From contig CM046876.1 in NCBI GenBank assembly GCA_025667525.1, forward strand, positions 16,169,320 to 16,233,319: a stretch of 64,000 nt of DNA, given 5' to 3'. Under the pieces are notes generated by a model that saw nothing but the letters and a program-made list of their open reading frames with translations, did no database searches and was not told the origin of the DNA. The position numbers and the translations under genes are program-made. This document shows, one piece after another, positions 21,647 through 34,016 of the stretch. The DNA is from Glebionis coronaria (lineage: Eukaryota; Streptophyta; Magnoliopsida; Asterales; Asteraceae). Every line of letters begins with the position of its first letter. The stretch's first letter is position 1.

Positions 21647-23231
21647 TGTAGAAACTAGAAGGGGGGGTTGAATAGTTTCTCTTCGATTGGTGACCAAATT
21701 AAAATTACTTTCAATTTGGTTTGTATCAAAACTATCTTTTACTTGAGGCTAAGTTGCATAATGATTAGGTTCAATTCAAAATGCACTAGCAAAGATAATA
21801 GGTAAGTATAATGATAATGAAATAAGTAAAGAGTAAGGAAGGAAACAACCTAGTGGGGAGACACCAAGATTTATAGTGGTTCGACAACGAGGCTCTATCC
21901 TCGTTTCTACTCCACTCCTCGAGTACACCTACTCGAGATTTCCACTATATCCACAAGCTCCCTTCTCGGCGGAGAAAACCTTACATCTTTGGTTACATTA
22001 TTTTCTGACACTAAGCTAAATGTCGAGACCTAATCTTTAGCTAGGACCAATCTACACAATGTTGCCTACTTCACAATTTAACGACACAAGGCTAGATGTC
22101 GAGTTCTAATCTCAAGGTAGAACTGATCTTCACGACATTGCCTACTTTACCATTTTACGACACAAGGCTAGATGTCGAGTTCTAATCCAAAGCTAGAACC
22201 AATCTTCACGACTCTTCACTTTGAAGCTAAGTGAGAACTTCACACAACACAACTACTAATCACTTTCAAGTTTAGTGAGAACTCACAAGACACAACCACA
22301 TCACTTTCTAGTTTAGTAAGAACTACTAATCAAATCTATTACAACTCAACTAGACTTAACCAAGTACACACATGTAGCTTGGATTTACACAACACAAATC
22401 CAAGCAAACACATATGCAATGGATGTACACAACAAATCCAAGTATCCACAAATAACTTGGATGGACACAACTAGTCTAAGTATTCATAAATACAATGGAT
22501 TGACCTAAAACAAAAAGGGTATCATGATGAATATGACTAGCTCATAGATTCATCTTTATCACAACACTAGTGAGTGAGTGATCTTCTCATTGGACAAGGT
22601 AAAGGAGGGGATCAAGAGGATAATCATATGTAAACATCCTTAACACTTTAAGTGATCATTTACTAATGATTATGCTATAGAAAATAGAAAGGGGGCTGAG
22701 AAAAACAACCAAGAGGCTTGTTGGAAAATGAGATTTGACCCACTATTTAAAGGAGACAAAGTATAACGGATATATAACGGCTATCTGGGCGCGGTACCTT
22801 ATCTAGCCCGGCGGTTCCATATCGCTAAGGAACCGCGTAGCTACTTAAGGTACCGCCACTAGAGTACGATCGGTTTTTTGTCTTTTAGTGGGGTAGGAGT
22901 ATATGAGGTATTTGAAGCCTTCAAAGGATATTCTAATAGCATATGGAATATGCCATTTTCAAATTTTCATTTTCCATTTTAATAAAACATTTTCTAAAAA
23001 AGAAAGTTTATTAAAAAGTATTTTGTCATATTAACAACAGTGAGTTTTAAGGATAATCATTTTGATGATCACTAAGTATGATTAAGAAAGGTTAGTGACA
23101 TGATTATTACCTTGATGATAGTGTTAGTTAAATAATTCGTTTTGTGTTTTACACGTATAGTTTGTTGTGATCAAAACTAAGAAAGATTAGTTAACACTAA
23201 TAATGTTTTTTAGGCATCACTTGCATTAACA
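21647..23231 (-). repeat. SIRE-outer 5' LTR
   Basis: 1585 bp. It has the same ~77-bp tandem units as the 3' LTR, compound palindrome 9, and a TATA-like TTTAAATAG on - near 22744-22752. One clear gap (TTTTCAC-type repeat loss near 22215) and scattered substitutions separate it from the 3' LTR. Confidence 0.9.
22785..22861. promoter_or_regulatory. Compound palindrome 9 (SIRE-outer 5' LTR)
   Basis: GCGGTACCTTAT, GCGGTTCCATAT, AAGGAACCGC and TAAGGTACCGC form two nested inverted pairs, 32 bp upstream of the TATA-like box on the - strand. The half-sites are better matched than in the 3' LTR copy. Confidence 0.8.
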
Positions 23232-23236
23232 TAATC

Positions 23237-24160
23237 CATTGATCAAACATCTAACACACTTGCATGATCACCTCTTATAAATCACCATCAAAAATTCATA
23301 CATGCAAGCACTCAAAATATAATTATAATAATATTAACAACACTACATAAATAATATATAGATCAAACAAGTATGGATCATATGAAAAAAATAAAAGTTG
23401 ATGCATGGATAAAAATTTTATACCAAAATGATCCTCTTTAAAAATCTAGGATGGGACTTTTATTAGTTTTTGCTTGATCAAACTAAAAATCAACAATTTG
23501 GAAGTGTTTTAGTGTTGGTGTTGTACGACAAAAACAAGAGAAGGGAGGGGTGGTGGGTTTTTTTTTATAAAATAATATTGTATGTATTTTAGTGCTAGTG
23601 GAAAATCCTTTTATAGTGGGGTGGAGGGGTAGATTTTACCAATTTGTGATAGTTTTGGTCCAAAATGAAATTAAATAGTTGTAAGGGTACAAAATGTAAA
23701 TTGTAAATTTTTTAAAATATTTACGGGACTCGGGTTTCATAAAAAATACTTTTCAAAAGTTAAAACGCTTCTTAAATATAATAATAAAGCTTCGACACGA
23801 CTTAAAACGTAATTAAATCGAAAACGTCAAAAATATAAAATATCGAGACGATCGATAATAAAACGTAAATTTTTGGGCATCCGTCGGTATCGCGATCGTT
23901 AGTAGTTCTCGTCATTCATTAAAACGTAAAACACGAGAAATAAAAATAAATACAATAAAATCATTCTTATGATAATTTGAGAATATAATATCGATACTTA
24001 GTGTATTTCTTGTCAGTTTTAATCTAAACCACATTCTTACGTTAAGTTTCAAGCTATAACCTTCTCGGTTAGCCGATAATTTAAAATTCTCATTAAAGTA
24101 AACATATAATACTTAATAGTTGAGATTAAAATATCGATCTGAAATTGACGGATTGTCACA
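23237..24160 (-). repeat. gypsy-R 3' LTR, remaining piece
   Basis: It resumes exactly where 4286 broke off: 23237 onward (CATTGATCAAACATC) matches 43501 onward in the 5' LTR, until that LTR is cut at about 43660. The LTR ends at 24160; on the - strand it starts TGTGACAATCCG after the purine tract at 24161-24175. No genes. Confidence 0.85.
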
Positions 24161-26373
24161 TTATCCCCACCAAATTGGGATCTTCGTCCCGAAGATCAAC
24201 TTGCGTTCTTTCTCGATCGCTCGTTGAAATCAAAGAGTTAAATGTATTTTGGTCCTTGTATTGAGTTCCATCAGATTTGACAATAGTAATACGACTTTGC
24301 TTCGGTTGTCTAAATTCCTTGTCGATAATATCAACAGATTCATTGATGAAATTCAACTTATCGTCGATTCATACTTCATCAAGAGGGATAATAAGATCTT
24401 CGTTAAGAATAAATTTCTTTAGGTTCGACATATGTAAAGTATTGTGAATTCCTTGTAGCTCTCGAGGTAATTTAAGTTTTCATGCCACCGGCCCTACACT
24501 CGATATCATCTCGAATGGTCCAAACTAACAGGGACTTATCTTCCCACGTTTTCCAAAATATATATAACACCTTTTTCATGGTGAGAACTTGGCATAACTT
24601 TTCCACCTACCTCGAATTTCAAAGGTTTTCGCTTCACATCATCATAACTTCTATGTATACTATGAGCAATTAACAACGGTTCTTAGTTCGCACAATCATT
24701 TTATTTATCGGAATAAAATGAGCAGAGTCAATCAGTCAACATTGACACAAATTCAATCATATTCAGGCTGAGTTCTCAAGATCTAAACAATGAAGTCCAT
24801 TGTAATTTTCTCCCACTTCTCAAATGATACCGAATAACACAATCGTAATCACTTAAAGGCTTACCTCTTTTATTCCAGAACACATTGTAGGCTCTTACTA
24901 TCGGTGGATACCTTACATTAGTGCCATACAATACTGTCTCAATAGATGAAGAGTAAAATCACCGCACCCAATTACAAGTCATGGGTTGTGCAGTTTCCTC
25001 ATTCTTCCTAGGTTTTCTAGAAGCATACACAAATCAAAACAACCCCAAATCATATAGGAGATGTATCACGATCATCAACAAAATCATTACTTCTTTCAGG
25101 TAACGATAAGATCGGCGTGCTACAGAGTTTTCTTTTCATGGTTTGAAAAGCTTTCTCTTCATCAATGCCACACACATACGGTTCATTCTTTGAGTTAGCT
25201 TAGTTAATGGTTTTGATATCAAAGAGAATCCTTTAATAAACCTTCAGTAATAACCAGCCAAACCTAGAAATTGTCGTACTTCAGTTGGAATAGTTGGAAC
25301 ATTCAAATTTTCGATGGTCTCGATTTTCGCAGGAGCGACAGGTACCCCACTTTTATCAATCACATGTCAGAGAAATCGTACGGAACTAATCAAAAGATTA
25401 CACTTTAGAGTTTCGCGTAAAAATTTCGTTCTTTAACATGTTCGAGATAGTCCTTAAGTGTTCGGCATGTTCTTCCTCGCTCTTCGAGCAGATTAGAATA
25501 TCATCAATGAAAACAATCACGAATTTATCAAGACGCGGCTTACACATACAATTCATTAAGTCAATGAATACAGTAGGTGTAATGGGCAAACCAAAAGGCA
25601 TAACCCTAAACTCATAATGATCATCACAAGTCCTAAACGTCGTAATAGGAATATCTTCCTCGCGTATGCGAAGTTGATGATAAGCAAAACAAAGATCAAT
25701 CTTGGAGAAAACACTAGAATATTGGAGAAAACACGAGAGTTTTGAAGTTGATCAAATAGATCATCAATTCTTAGAAACGGGTAACGACTCTTGATCGTTA
25801 GCTTATCCAGCTCTCCGGTAATCAATACACATACGAAACGAATCATCTTTCTTCTTAGCGAATAGAATAGGAGTTCTACAAACTGACGAGCTCGATCGAC
25901 TAAAACCTCTATCAGATAGTTCTTAAAACTGCACAAATAATTACTTCAGCTCGGATGATGCTAATAGATCTGGCACACGTGTCACAGTTGCAGTACCAGG
26001 AATTAGATCAATTAGGAATTCTAGTTGCCGTGGAGACGGAAGCCTTGGCAAATCTTCTAGAAACACTTCAGAATAGTCACAAATGACTAGAGTAATTCTA
26101 ATTACTTCTCTTACGATTCCTTCTACGATACATATGAATAATCCACAATCTTTTTCGATATACTTATGAGCTCTAATGCACGAAAAGAATTATCAATTTG
26201 GAATTATTTTTCCCTTCAGTAACCTCATTAGCCTTACCTCTAATTATGTGTCCCATGAGCTAATAATCCATGCAGACAGCTTCACAAATAGCAATTGGCT
26301 TAGAAGAAGTCACATCACCGTGTATATTCTTGGTCAGTCGTGAATACACTGCTTGACCTTGACGGTTCGGGTT
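24161..26373 (-). pseudogene. gypsy-R pol remnants and end of gag
   Basis: Decayed Ty3/gypsy interior read on -. At 24161-24356 a tail resembles the region after integrase in Tekay/Del-type elements. Integrase and RNase H are reduced to short, shifted scraps at 24480-25390. Reverse transcriptase is the clearest part: MPFGLPITPTVFIDLMN and FVIVFIDDILICSKSEEEH (25398-25601), preceded by scraps such as IKSRYPFLRIDDLFDQLQ in another frame (25556-25936). The end of gag is near 26150-26373. Only about 1.2 kb lies between RT and the LTR, too short for intact RNase H and integrase, so there were internal deletions. Gypsy-3 cuts the gag at 26373. Confidence 0.8.
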
Positions 26374-29300
26374 TGATGAGACTGCTTTTATACATAGTCT
26401 CATCGTCTAAAAATGGCTTAAAATGCATTAAATGTCATCAAAATACCCATATATATGCTTGTGTTTGTTGCTTGTATATTTTAGGTACGGATATTGAGAA
26501 AATGACAAAAGATCACAAGAATCATGCAAAAACGAACACGGGAAACGAAGTCGCACAAAGAACTGGACCCAAATATGGAATTTCCAAAATTACCCTTGAA
26601 GAATTGAAGATTGGCAAGAATGGTCCCTCAACTTTGGAAGACTTGGCAATTTATACCCATGTAAAACTCATAAATTACATTGGGGTCCCTAAATTACCAA
26701 GAATATACAAGAATGACCCTTGAAGATCTCAACAATTGCAAAACAAGTCCTTGTCAATGTATTTGAAGACACAAGGACCAAAAATGACAAGTCATGAAAG
26801 TTATTAACAAAGGAAAAAGGGGTTTTGGCTATTTAATACCAAGTGATAGAAGCATGGGACTTGAGGGGCTAAATCTGCCCAAACAAGCAAACACACCTCA
26901 ACCTATCAGCCTTTACCACGTCACCCTCCACTCCCCCTCAACGAATCCCCTTAATCCCTCCATCCACGTCTGCTTTCCACCATCTGCTTAATATTATTCT
27001 TTGAATTATATTAAACTAATACCCGTTTTTCCCTCTTAACACATCCTGTAGCAATTAACACACCCAAATACACCCTCCTTAATCCCCATAAACCCAAATC
27101 CGAATGTTAACTAAATCAAGGGGTTTTTGTCCAATCTTTTCCAGATCCTTAATTTAACTTAACCTAAACATCTTAGCACCCCAAGATTCGACCACAACCA
27201 TCCCATGTGCCCATACCCCACTCCCCTGCTCATGTCACTTTCCCTAAACCCCATGAGGAGACAAGATTAAGGGTGGGATCTCTTTCCTTGCTCCCAAAGT
27301 ACTTCTCAACGTCCAAGATCACTTCATCAAGCTGTACAACAGCAGGAAGATCACATGTATCCAGTTGACCAAGTTCAAACTCACAAGACCAAGGGCTTTT
27401 TGGAGATTTCAGCTTATTTGGGTTTTACATTTCTTGTTTTCTATAGTATTCTGTATTATAGTATATATAGAGGTCGTATGTGACCATATATCACTTTGTT
27501 CCAGTTTTATTTCTCAACCTTGCAATCCTTTTCTGATATTTATAAAAGTTGGTGTTTTTAAGTAAATGTAATTCCTTTTTATGATTTAAAAGTTGGTATT
27601 GTTTGAGAAATAACTCTGAGTTCCACAATTTATCCATTTGATTATTTGTGTTTCAAGTTTTATAAACTATAATTCCTTTTTCAGAAAAAGTCTTTTTTTG
27701 AAAAGTTGGTGTGTTTGAAAAGATTTTGATTCATAAAGATTTGTTCCAAGTAGTGTTAGTTTTGTTTGAGGTTCTTATTCACGAGGTTCAAGAGTGTTGT
27801 TATAAGGTTTTGAAAGAAAAAAAAGGTTTTAAGAAAAGAAAATATAAATCACTTGGTTTATTATCATTGTTACTGTTTCACGTTTGTTCATCTCATCAGG
27901 TTCGGGAAGCTTGAGCTTGTTTTGCTAGCTCATAAGCTCGATCAATCCAAGGCATGGATGTATGCCTTGGAGGTTTGCACTTCTATCCTTCTCTATTATC
28001 CAATTTTCTGTTAAATATTGATGTTTAAGTGACTTTGTGTGTTGTGTTTGCATTATATGTTGAAAACCCGCGTTTGAACTATTTTGATTTAAGCAATTCA
28101 TAGGTTTTGTTTAGATCATTTGTTATTTGTTTTTTTATATTGAGCACAAGTTTTCTTTCCATAAAAATTGATCCTAGATGTTAAAAGGGTGTTTGGGAAT
28201 GCAAATCCTAGGGTAGGGTAAGCCACCTTTGGGGATTGTTGTACTCTGCACGTTTTTAACTTGTTAGGATATGTCATTTATGGCGAAGGATTCATGTGTT
28301 TAGATTAGAAACATCATTTTGCAATTTGATAAAAATTCTACTTAGGATAAGCATTCCTAATTTAGGTCTTTGTTAGTTGATATATTAATCTGAGATTGTT
28401 GCCTTAGTTTAATGTTAGCTTTGTTGTTGACTTATGAATGTGGTGTGTTAGATATTTGGTTTTGAATAGCTATCTGTGATTAAGGCGGTATTTTCTTGCT
28501 GTCTAAACTAACAGAGACCACCAAATGGAGTTTGAGCAGGTTTGAGATTGATTCAGGTGATAAAAAGTTGTTAGACAGTTAGGTTGTGGGTCAATTTAGA
28601 CCTCTAGGGTGTCCTATTGTTGTTCTATAGCTTATCCGAGCTGATCATGTCATTTAAAATCCACCAAAAAGAAACATAAAAGTCAACTGTAGTTCACTGT
28701 ATGCTCACTATCTGATTTGGCATAATATGAATTGTTGTCTGCATATTTGTACTCATCCTTGTTGCTTGTGAGTTATGTTGTGGCTGATCTGGTAGTTGGT
28801 TGACTAATTGAAATTTATATTGTTAAGAAAAAGCCATAAGGAAGCCATTAGATTAGCCATAGCTCTATATCACATCAGTGACTAGATTGAGCTAGTTTTG
28901 AGTGATCTTTGTAAGCCTACTTGTATTTTTCTTGTTAATTGTGACTCCCTACACTCAACTGAGTGTAGGGGTGCCCTTCTTGTCCAAGAACAATAACAAC
29001 TCATCATCAAACGACCTCAATTGGTCCAATTTTGCATCTGTGAAGAAACCATCTTCTTTGTTTTTCTTTTGAATTACTGTAGCACTCTTCTCAACTTTTC
29101 AGGCACGTTTTTGATATCTCTAGGCTCAATTCTAGCCTAATCTTAGTTTAAGTTGTGTGTTGGGGGTTGTTTGGTTTAAAAAGGAAGTAAAAAAAAAGTT
29201 TTCGTAAAAAGGACTGGCCAGGACTCGAACATGCGCCATCCTTCTCAACACACTCTCATCTTACCATTGCGCCCTTGGGTCTTTTACTGACAAAGGGTGC

Positions 29301-30013
29301 AATTGATTTAGACTTAAGGCTTTTTTTGGTTTTGGCTTATTAAGTTAATCCGTTTGTTAAAGAGCTTATTCCAGCTTATTGAATAAGCCAATTTCCACCA
29401 TTTCATTTTTCTTACATTCCTGCTTTAGTTTAAGACTTTTTGACACCAAGTTTGTATTTTTCACTCTTTTTTAATTATTTTTTATGATTATTTATTTACC
29501 CGTATTTTATTAGTTAAATAAAAAATAGTTAAATTAGTTTTTAAAATTTTCAAAAAATCTTTTTAGGTTTTATTTAATACTTTGAGGTTTACATCTATTT
29601 AACTTTTCATTTTAGCTAATTTATGATTTTATTTAATTTTTAGGTTTTTCTTTTACTTTAAAAATTTATTATTAAATTATTAATTAGTTTTTAAACATTT
29701 TGGTTTTCAAATTAGTGACTCTTGTATTTTTCTTTAGTTAGGATAAAAATTTGGTAATTTTTGGAATACTTTTTCGTTTCATCGAATTTTACGTTTTTAC
29801 GTCTTAGGGTAATTTTTAGTGTAATTCGTCTTATCCTTTCTCTTTTCTCACAAATATAATCACAAACCATTAATCATCTCATTACACAACGCACTTGCCT
29901 CCTTGAGAACGATCACACAAAGGGTCATAAGTGCTTTCGTTTTCCTAAACGAACACTTAATACTTACCGCTTTTACCTCGTTTTCCTAAACGAGTGTGAA
30001 TTTACAACCATCA
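26374..30013 (+). repeat. gypsy-3 5' LTR
   Basis: 3640 bp. The first 30 bp form a hairpin (GATGAGACT ... AGTCTCATC). It contains a tRNA-like segment on - at 29211-29284. No real genes; the short open frames inside are not supported. Confidence 0.9.
29211..29284 (-). repeat. tRNA-derived (SINE-like) segment in gypsy-3 5' LTR
   Basis: On - it reads an A-box-like GGCGCAATGGTAAG and, about 37 nt on, a B-box-like GTTCGAGTCC, followed by T-rich DNA. This matches the head of plant tRNA-derived SINEs. It does not fold as a full tRNA, because the acceptor ends do not pair. One B-box base differs from the 3' LTR copy. Confidence 0.45.
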
Positions 30014-30016
30014 TTT

Positions 30017-30034
30017 TGGCGCCGCTGCCGGGGA
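30017..30034 (+). other. gypsy-3 primer-binding site
   Basis: TGGCGCCGCTGCCGGGG, three bases after the 5' LTR. It resembles the tRNA-Asp type site of Athila/Tat-like gypsy elements. Confidence 0.85.
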
Positions 30035-30764
30035 GGCGTGTTGTGTTTTGATTTGAACAATTGTTGTTTTTATATAGCCATAATAGCTAATTGTATTAGT
30101 AGCACTCTACTAATACGTATTATCGGTTTTTCGTTTTTTTGTGAATACTATTACTATATTGTATACGTAGAACAATAAATTCACAAGTACTCCAAATACG
30201 CGAGAAATCACAACCTTGACTTGGGAGGTCATTACCCAATCGTTGTATTCGAATCTCAAACCAAAGAACAAAAAAGGCAAAAATAGATAAATACTTTCGA
30301 GAAGCTCGATTTTGAAAAATACAAACTATAAGGTGGGTATAAGGCGGATATTATAAAATATATCCTAAGGTAAAAGGCTCTTAAGTGCTTCGCGCCGCCT
30401 CATTTCCCCGCTTGCTTGTGAGTATTTGATTTTGAGAGCTAATCGAGGGTTTTGCCGCCCAAAGTATTACTAAGTATTATATATACTTTCTTGGTTTTAT
30501 TTGATTAAACCCTCTTGAACGTTTTTGTGTTCCACCAACGTTCTAAAGTCATTGAAGGCGTTCACTTCACGTGATCGTTTTCATTCCTTGAGGCTTATTT
30601 AATCAAGAGATTTGATTAAGGAGGAGATTTGTAGATTTTTGTCTACTTAATATAATTCCAAAATCCAAAAAAAAGTAAAAACAATCAAAAATCCAAAAAA
30701 AATTAAAAAGTAAAAACACCAAAAAGAATCTTCTTTGCTCATCCCCACGTCGTAGGTGACGTTT
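30035..30764 (+). other. gypsy-3 leader
   Basis: About 730 bp between primer site and gag with no coding sequence. The same leader, diverged, lies at 57050-57760 on - in gypsy-5. Confidence 0.7.
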
Positions 30765-31433
30765 ATGCTTACTCGTAATCAAGCAAGACGTGCACGTAAA
30801 CGAAAAAACAAAAAGGAGTCAACACCTACTCCTAATCTTTCTAGTGAAGAGACTCTAAGTGAGGAACCTATTGTAGAACAAGAAGCTATCATGGCTAATC
30901 GTACTATGATGGAGTTGCTTCAAGCACCCACCGAGGGTTTTGGAGAGGCCATTGTGATTCCCGCCATCCTTGCGGAGAACTTCGAGATCAAGACGGATTT
31001 AATGTCTATGCTTCAAGCCAACAAGTTTCGCGGACACGAAAAAGACAACCCACATTATCACATTAGGCAATTTAATCGTCTCACCGCGACAAGCAAGTTT
31101 AAGGATGTACCCCACGATGCCATTAAGATGATGTTGTTTCCATACTCATAAGATGGAACCGCCAAGATATGGCTCGAGAAAGAACCCCCAAATTCGATTT
31201 TGACGTGGGGTGATCTCGTTTCTAAGTTTGTGAATCAATTTTTTCCACCATCTAAAACAACACATTTGAAAAACGAGATTTCACGATTTACTCAAAGGTC
31301 TAATGAAAGTTTTTCAATGGCTTGGGAAAGGTTTAAAGAAATGTTACATGAATGTCCACACCATGATTTTTCCGAATTGCATCAAATTGACACTTTTTTA
31401 ATGGGCTTAATGATCATGAACGAGATTACCTAA
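30765..31433 (+). pseudogene. gypsy-3 Gag, N-terminal part
   Basis: The ATG at 30765 begins a basic start (ARRARKRKNKK, like a nuclear signal). The Gag core follows: MANRTMMELLQAPTEG, IPAILAENFEIKTDL, FNRLTATSKFKDV, then the conserved WLEKEPPNSILTWGDLVSKF and RFKEMLHECPHHDF. A TAA at 31149-31151 interrupts the frame once, and a small deletion near 31400 shifts it before 31433. The same residues are readable on - in gypsy-5 at the matching place, so these are damage in this copy. Confidence 0.82.
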
Positions 31434-33175
31434 ATGCCGCCACGGGTGGTAATGTTTTGTGCAAAACGACCGATGAGGCTTTGAAAATCATTGAGAATAG
31501 GTCCAAGGTTTATAGCCCTCGTAACACACCGAGTGTTGCCAATTTGGGTTCGTCATCGTCTCGTAGCATTAATGCCTTGCAAGATGAAGCAAATGAGGAG
31601 AATCGGTTTTTCGATAGGTTTTCGACTCTTATGACTCATTGGAAAGCACAAGATGCTTTGAATTCCGCATCGGTTAAGGCGGTTTCCAAGAGTTGTATTT
31701 CGTGTGGTGGAGCTCATGATTTTTCCGAGTGCATTACCGCGGATGGTAACACTTCGAATGCTTATGTAGCCACGGGAACTTATAACCAAAACGGTCAAGG
31801 TTCCCGTGCAAATCAAGCTCCACAAAATCAAAATGCTAACAACTATCGAAACAACAATCAAAGTGGTGCTTATCAAGGAAATCAACGTAACTACAACAAG
31901 GGTAATTATCAAAGTGGAAATGGGCAAATTTCAAACCAAAACCAAAACCGTGATTTTCAAACTACCACACAAGGTTTTCAAAATGATCACACCAAAAATC
32001 TTCAAGGAGAATTTTTGAATTATGCTAAAGAAAACGATACTAAGTTTGATAATATGCAACGTGAAATGGTTAGCTTAAGATCCGAGTTGAAAAACGAGCT
32101 TAAAAACGAACTTGCTAATGAACCTAAGACTCATGCTAATAAAATGGAAGGAAATGTTCAACGTCTCCAACAAAACCAACAAAAAATTGAGCAAGGTCAA
32201 CATGAGATTAAGCAAGAGTTGTTAAAAGCGGATGCTAGGCAATCTAAGTTTGAAGACCGAATGGGAAAAATGTTTGAAGCTATCATGTGTAAACCTTCTT
32301 CTTCGGGTGGTCTTCCTAGTGATACCATCGTAAACCCGAAAGGAGAATTGAAGGTTATTACTACTCGTAGTGGTAAAACTTTCAAAGAACCCATTTCTCA
32401 TCCAAGTACTTCTACAGAGAAGGAAAAAGAGAAAGAACCCGAGGTGGTGGTAGAAAAGAAGCAAATTCCAAGTCCACGAAGTACCGCTCAAACCAAACGT
32501 ACGGTTGAACCAATACCAATAGTGGAACCCGAGATTCCAAGGTTGTTGCCTATGCCCCAACCCACACCACCCTTACCTTACCCTTCAAGACGAAACAAGG
32601 AAAAGGCACAAGAACGAAATAATTATCAATTTGAACTTTTTATGAAAATGTTTCGTGACTTGCATTTTAATATAAGTTTTGCCAACGCCTTGGTCATGAT
32701 GCCTCGATTTGCCGCAAACTTTAAAAGTATGTTGAATAACAAAGAGAAATTGCAAAAGTCGTCTAGCTATTCTTCGGTTTTTCTTAGCCGCATACCTCAA
32801 AAAGTCGGTGATCCCGGTAAATTTTTAATCCCATGTGCAATACAAGATATGGAGGAATGCTACACCTTGGCCGATCTTGGTGCTAGTATAAATTTGTTGC
32901 CTCTTGAGATTTTTAAGTCGTTCAATCTTCCCAATCTCACTCCTTCAAGAATGTCAATCGAGATGGCCGATCATTCTACGATTCTAGCTTGTGGAGTAGC
33001 CGAGGACGTCTTCGTGAAAGTTGGAAAGTTCTACTATCCCATAGACTTTATCGTTGTTGACATCCCCATCGATCCTAAAGTTCCTCTAATTTTAGGTCGA
33101 TCATTTTTGGATACCCCGAGAGCACTTATCGATGTGCATGCTAGGAAAATCACTCTTCGTATGAATGAGGAATAA
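31434..33175 (+). pseudogene. gypsy-3 Gag C-terminal part and aspartic protease
   Basis: One open frame (from 31457) continues gag after the shift. A short zinc knuckle, CISCGGAHDFSEC (C-x2-C-x3-H-x4-C), is near 31695-31735. An Asn/Gln-rich segment and a Lys/Glu/Gln coiled coil follow (about 32020-32280). From about 32800 comes a retropepsin-like domain with the active site DLGASINLLP and the flap-to-C-terminal part VPLILGRSFLDTPRALID. It ends at TAA 33173-33175 with no RT after it. Gag plus protease can make particles but not copy RNA. Confidence 0.85.
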
Positions 33176-33214
33176 CTCGTCATAAATGCAACTCAAAACT
33201 CCACACTTTCTCAT

Positions 33215-33748
33215 GTGTATTCTATCACGTCTTTGAATAATGCCAATCCCATCAAAAACATTTGCAAAAGGATTTCAAAGAGAGTTTTAGGAGATGATGA
33301 TAAAAACGATTTTCCGTCCCCTCCGCCGGTGGAGGTTAAGAGTGTTAAGCCTACGATTCCAATCACGAATGATTCTTCGGATGATGAATATGTTGATCCC
33401 GATGGGGAAGTTTTCTTTGTTGACAAACGTTTTGAGAACTTACCACCACCTAAACCAAAACGGTTTTCAAATGTGAGAATTTTTAGTGTGACTAACATTG
33501 CTTTAGAAACACCAAATATTTTTGACATAATTAAGTCGGGTTTTCATAAGGAGAGTTTAAAAGATGAAAAAGGGAAAGATTTTAAATTGGATTTAAAAGA
33601 TTTTTCTACAATGCTAACTCCGTCATCACCTCGTGTTTTGAGTGCTACAAGCTCGTCTTCTCCTTTTGATGATGCTTTGTGTGGACTAGGTGTGGGGGAA
33701 GCCCTTTATGTCCCCCCCCCCTTTCTCCACCGAGGACGAGATATTTGA
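33215..33748 (+). pseudogene. gypsy-3 acidic/proline-rich frame after protease
   Basis: Frame of 177 codons rich in Asp, Pro and Ser (SDDEYVDPDGEVFF, ENLPPPKPKRF). In related elements a linker of this kind lies between protease and reverse transcriptase (from memory). It is broken at a C-run (about 33711-33721); the next frame runs on to 34016 (PPPFSTEDEIFDTRIAY ...). No enzyme domain was recognised. Confidence 0.5.
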
Positions 33749-34016
33749 TACCAGAATTGCTTATAAAGGGAAATCTCGGTCTTCCACCGATGCAATAAAT
33801 GGAAAATCTTTCTATTTGATTAGTGCAAGTCTACCTCGAGTAGCTCATGGTTTTTGTGACTTACCCATTGTCCCACCCTTCTATTTCTTCTCATCTATTT
33901 TCTTGAAACCCTTTGGGTTTGTATTGACACATGATGAAGTGGCGTTGATTTGTTTTTCCAATGAAAACGAGAACGCCATCTTCGATCCCGGTATTTTGCA
34001 CCATCAAAGGACTTAG
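33749..34016 (+). pseudogene. Continuation of the linker frame after the C-run
   Basis: Open frame from 33690, in another register than the frame above, so probably one original frame split by a slip in the C-run. It ends at TAG 34014-34016. The C-terminal part (FVLTHDEVALICFSNENEN) is hydrophobic to neutral; no family recognised. Confidence 0.4.

Larger units (their letters stand above)
4287..23231 (-). mobile_element. SIRE-outer: large LTR retrotransposon lacking polymerase genes
   Basis: The element begins TGTAGAAAC and ends TTAACA on +, flanked by TAATC at 4282-4286 and 23232-23236. Direct LTRs lie at 4287-5895 and 21647-23231. A primer-binding site for initiator Met tRNA is next to the right LTR and a polypurine tract is next to the left one, so it reads on the - strand. 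Without SIRE-inner it is about 9.6 kb. The interior holds one 382-codon open frame and two copies of a proline-rich Cys/His gene; I found no reverse transcriptase, integrase or CCHC Gag. LTR tips match those of SIRE-inner (rightmost ~34 bp of the LTR, and TGTTAATGCA at the other end), which makes it a non-autonomous relative of the SIRE/Maximus copia lineage. Confidence 0.88.

Noticed and set aside
26340..26723. 127-codon frame at the gypsy-3 LTR start, shorter in the other LTR
   Set aside because: It crosses the insertion boundary from gypsy-R gag into the LTR and is broken in the second LTR.
29211..29284. A functional tRNA gene
   Set aside because: The A and B boxes are recognisable but the acceptor ends do not pair and the T stem has only four pairs, so it is annotated as a tRNA-derived segment only.
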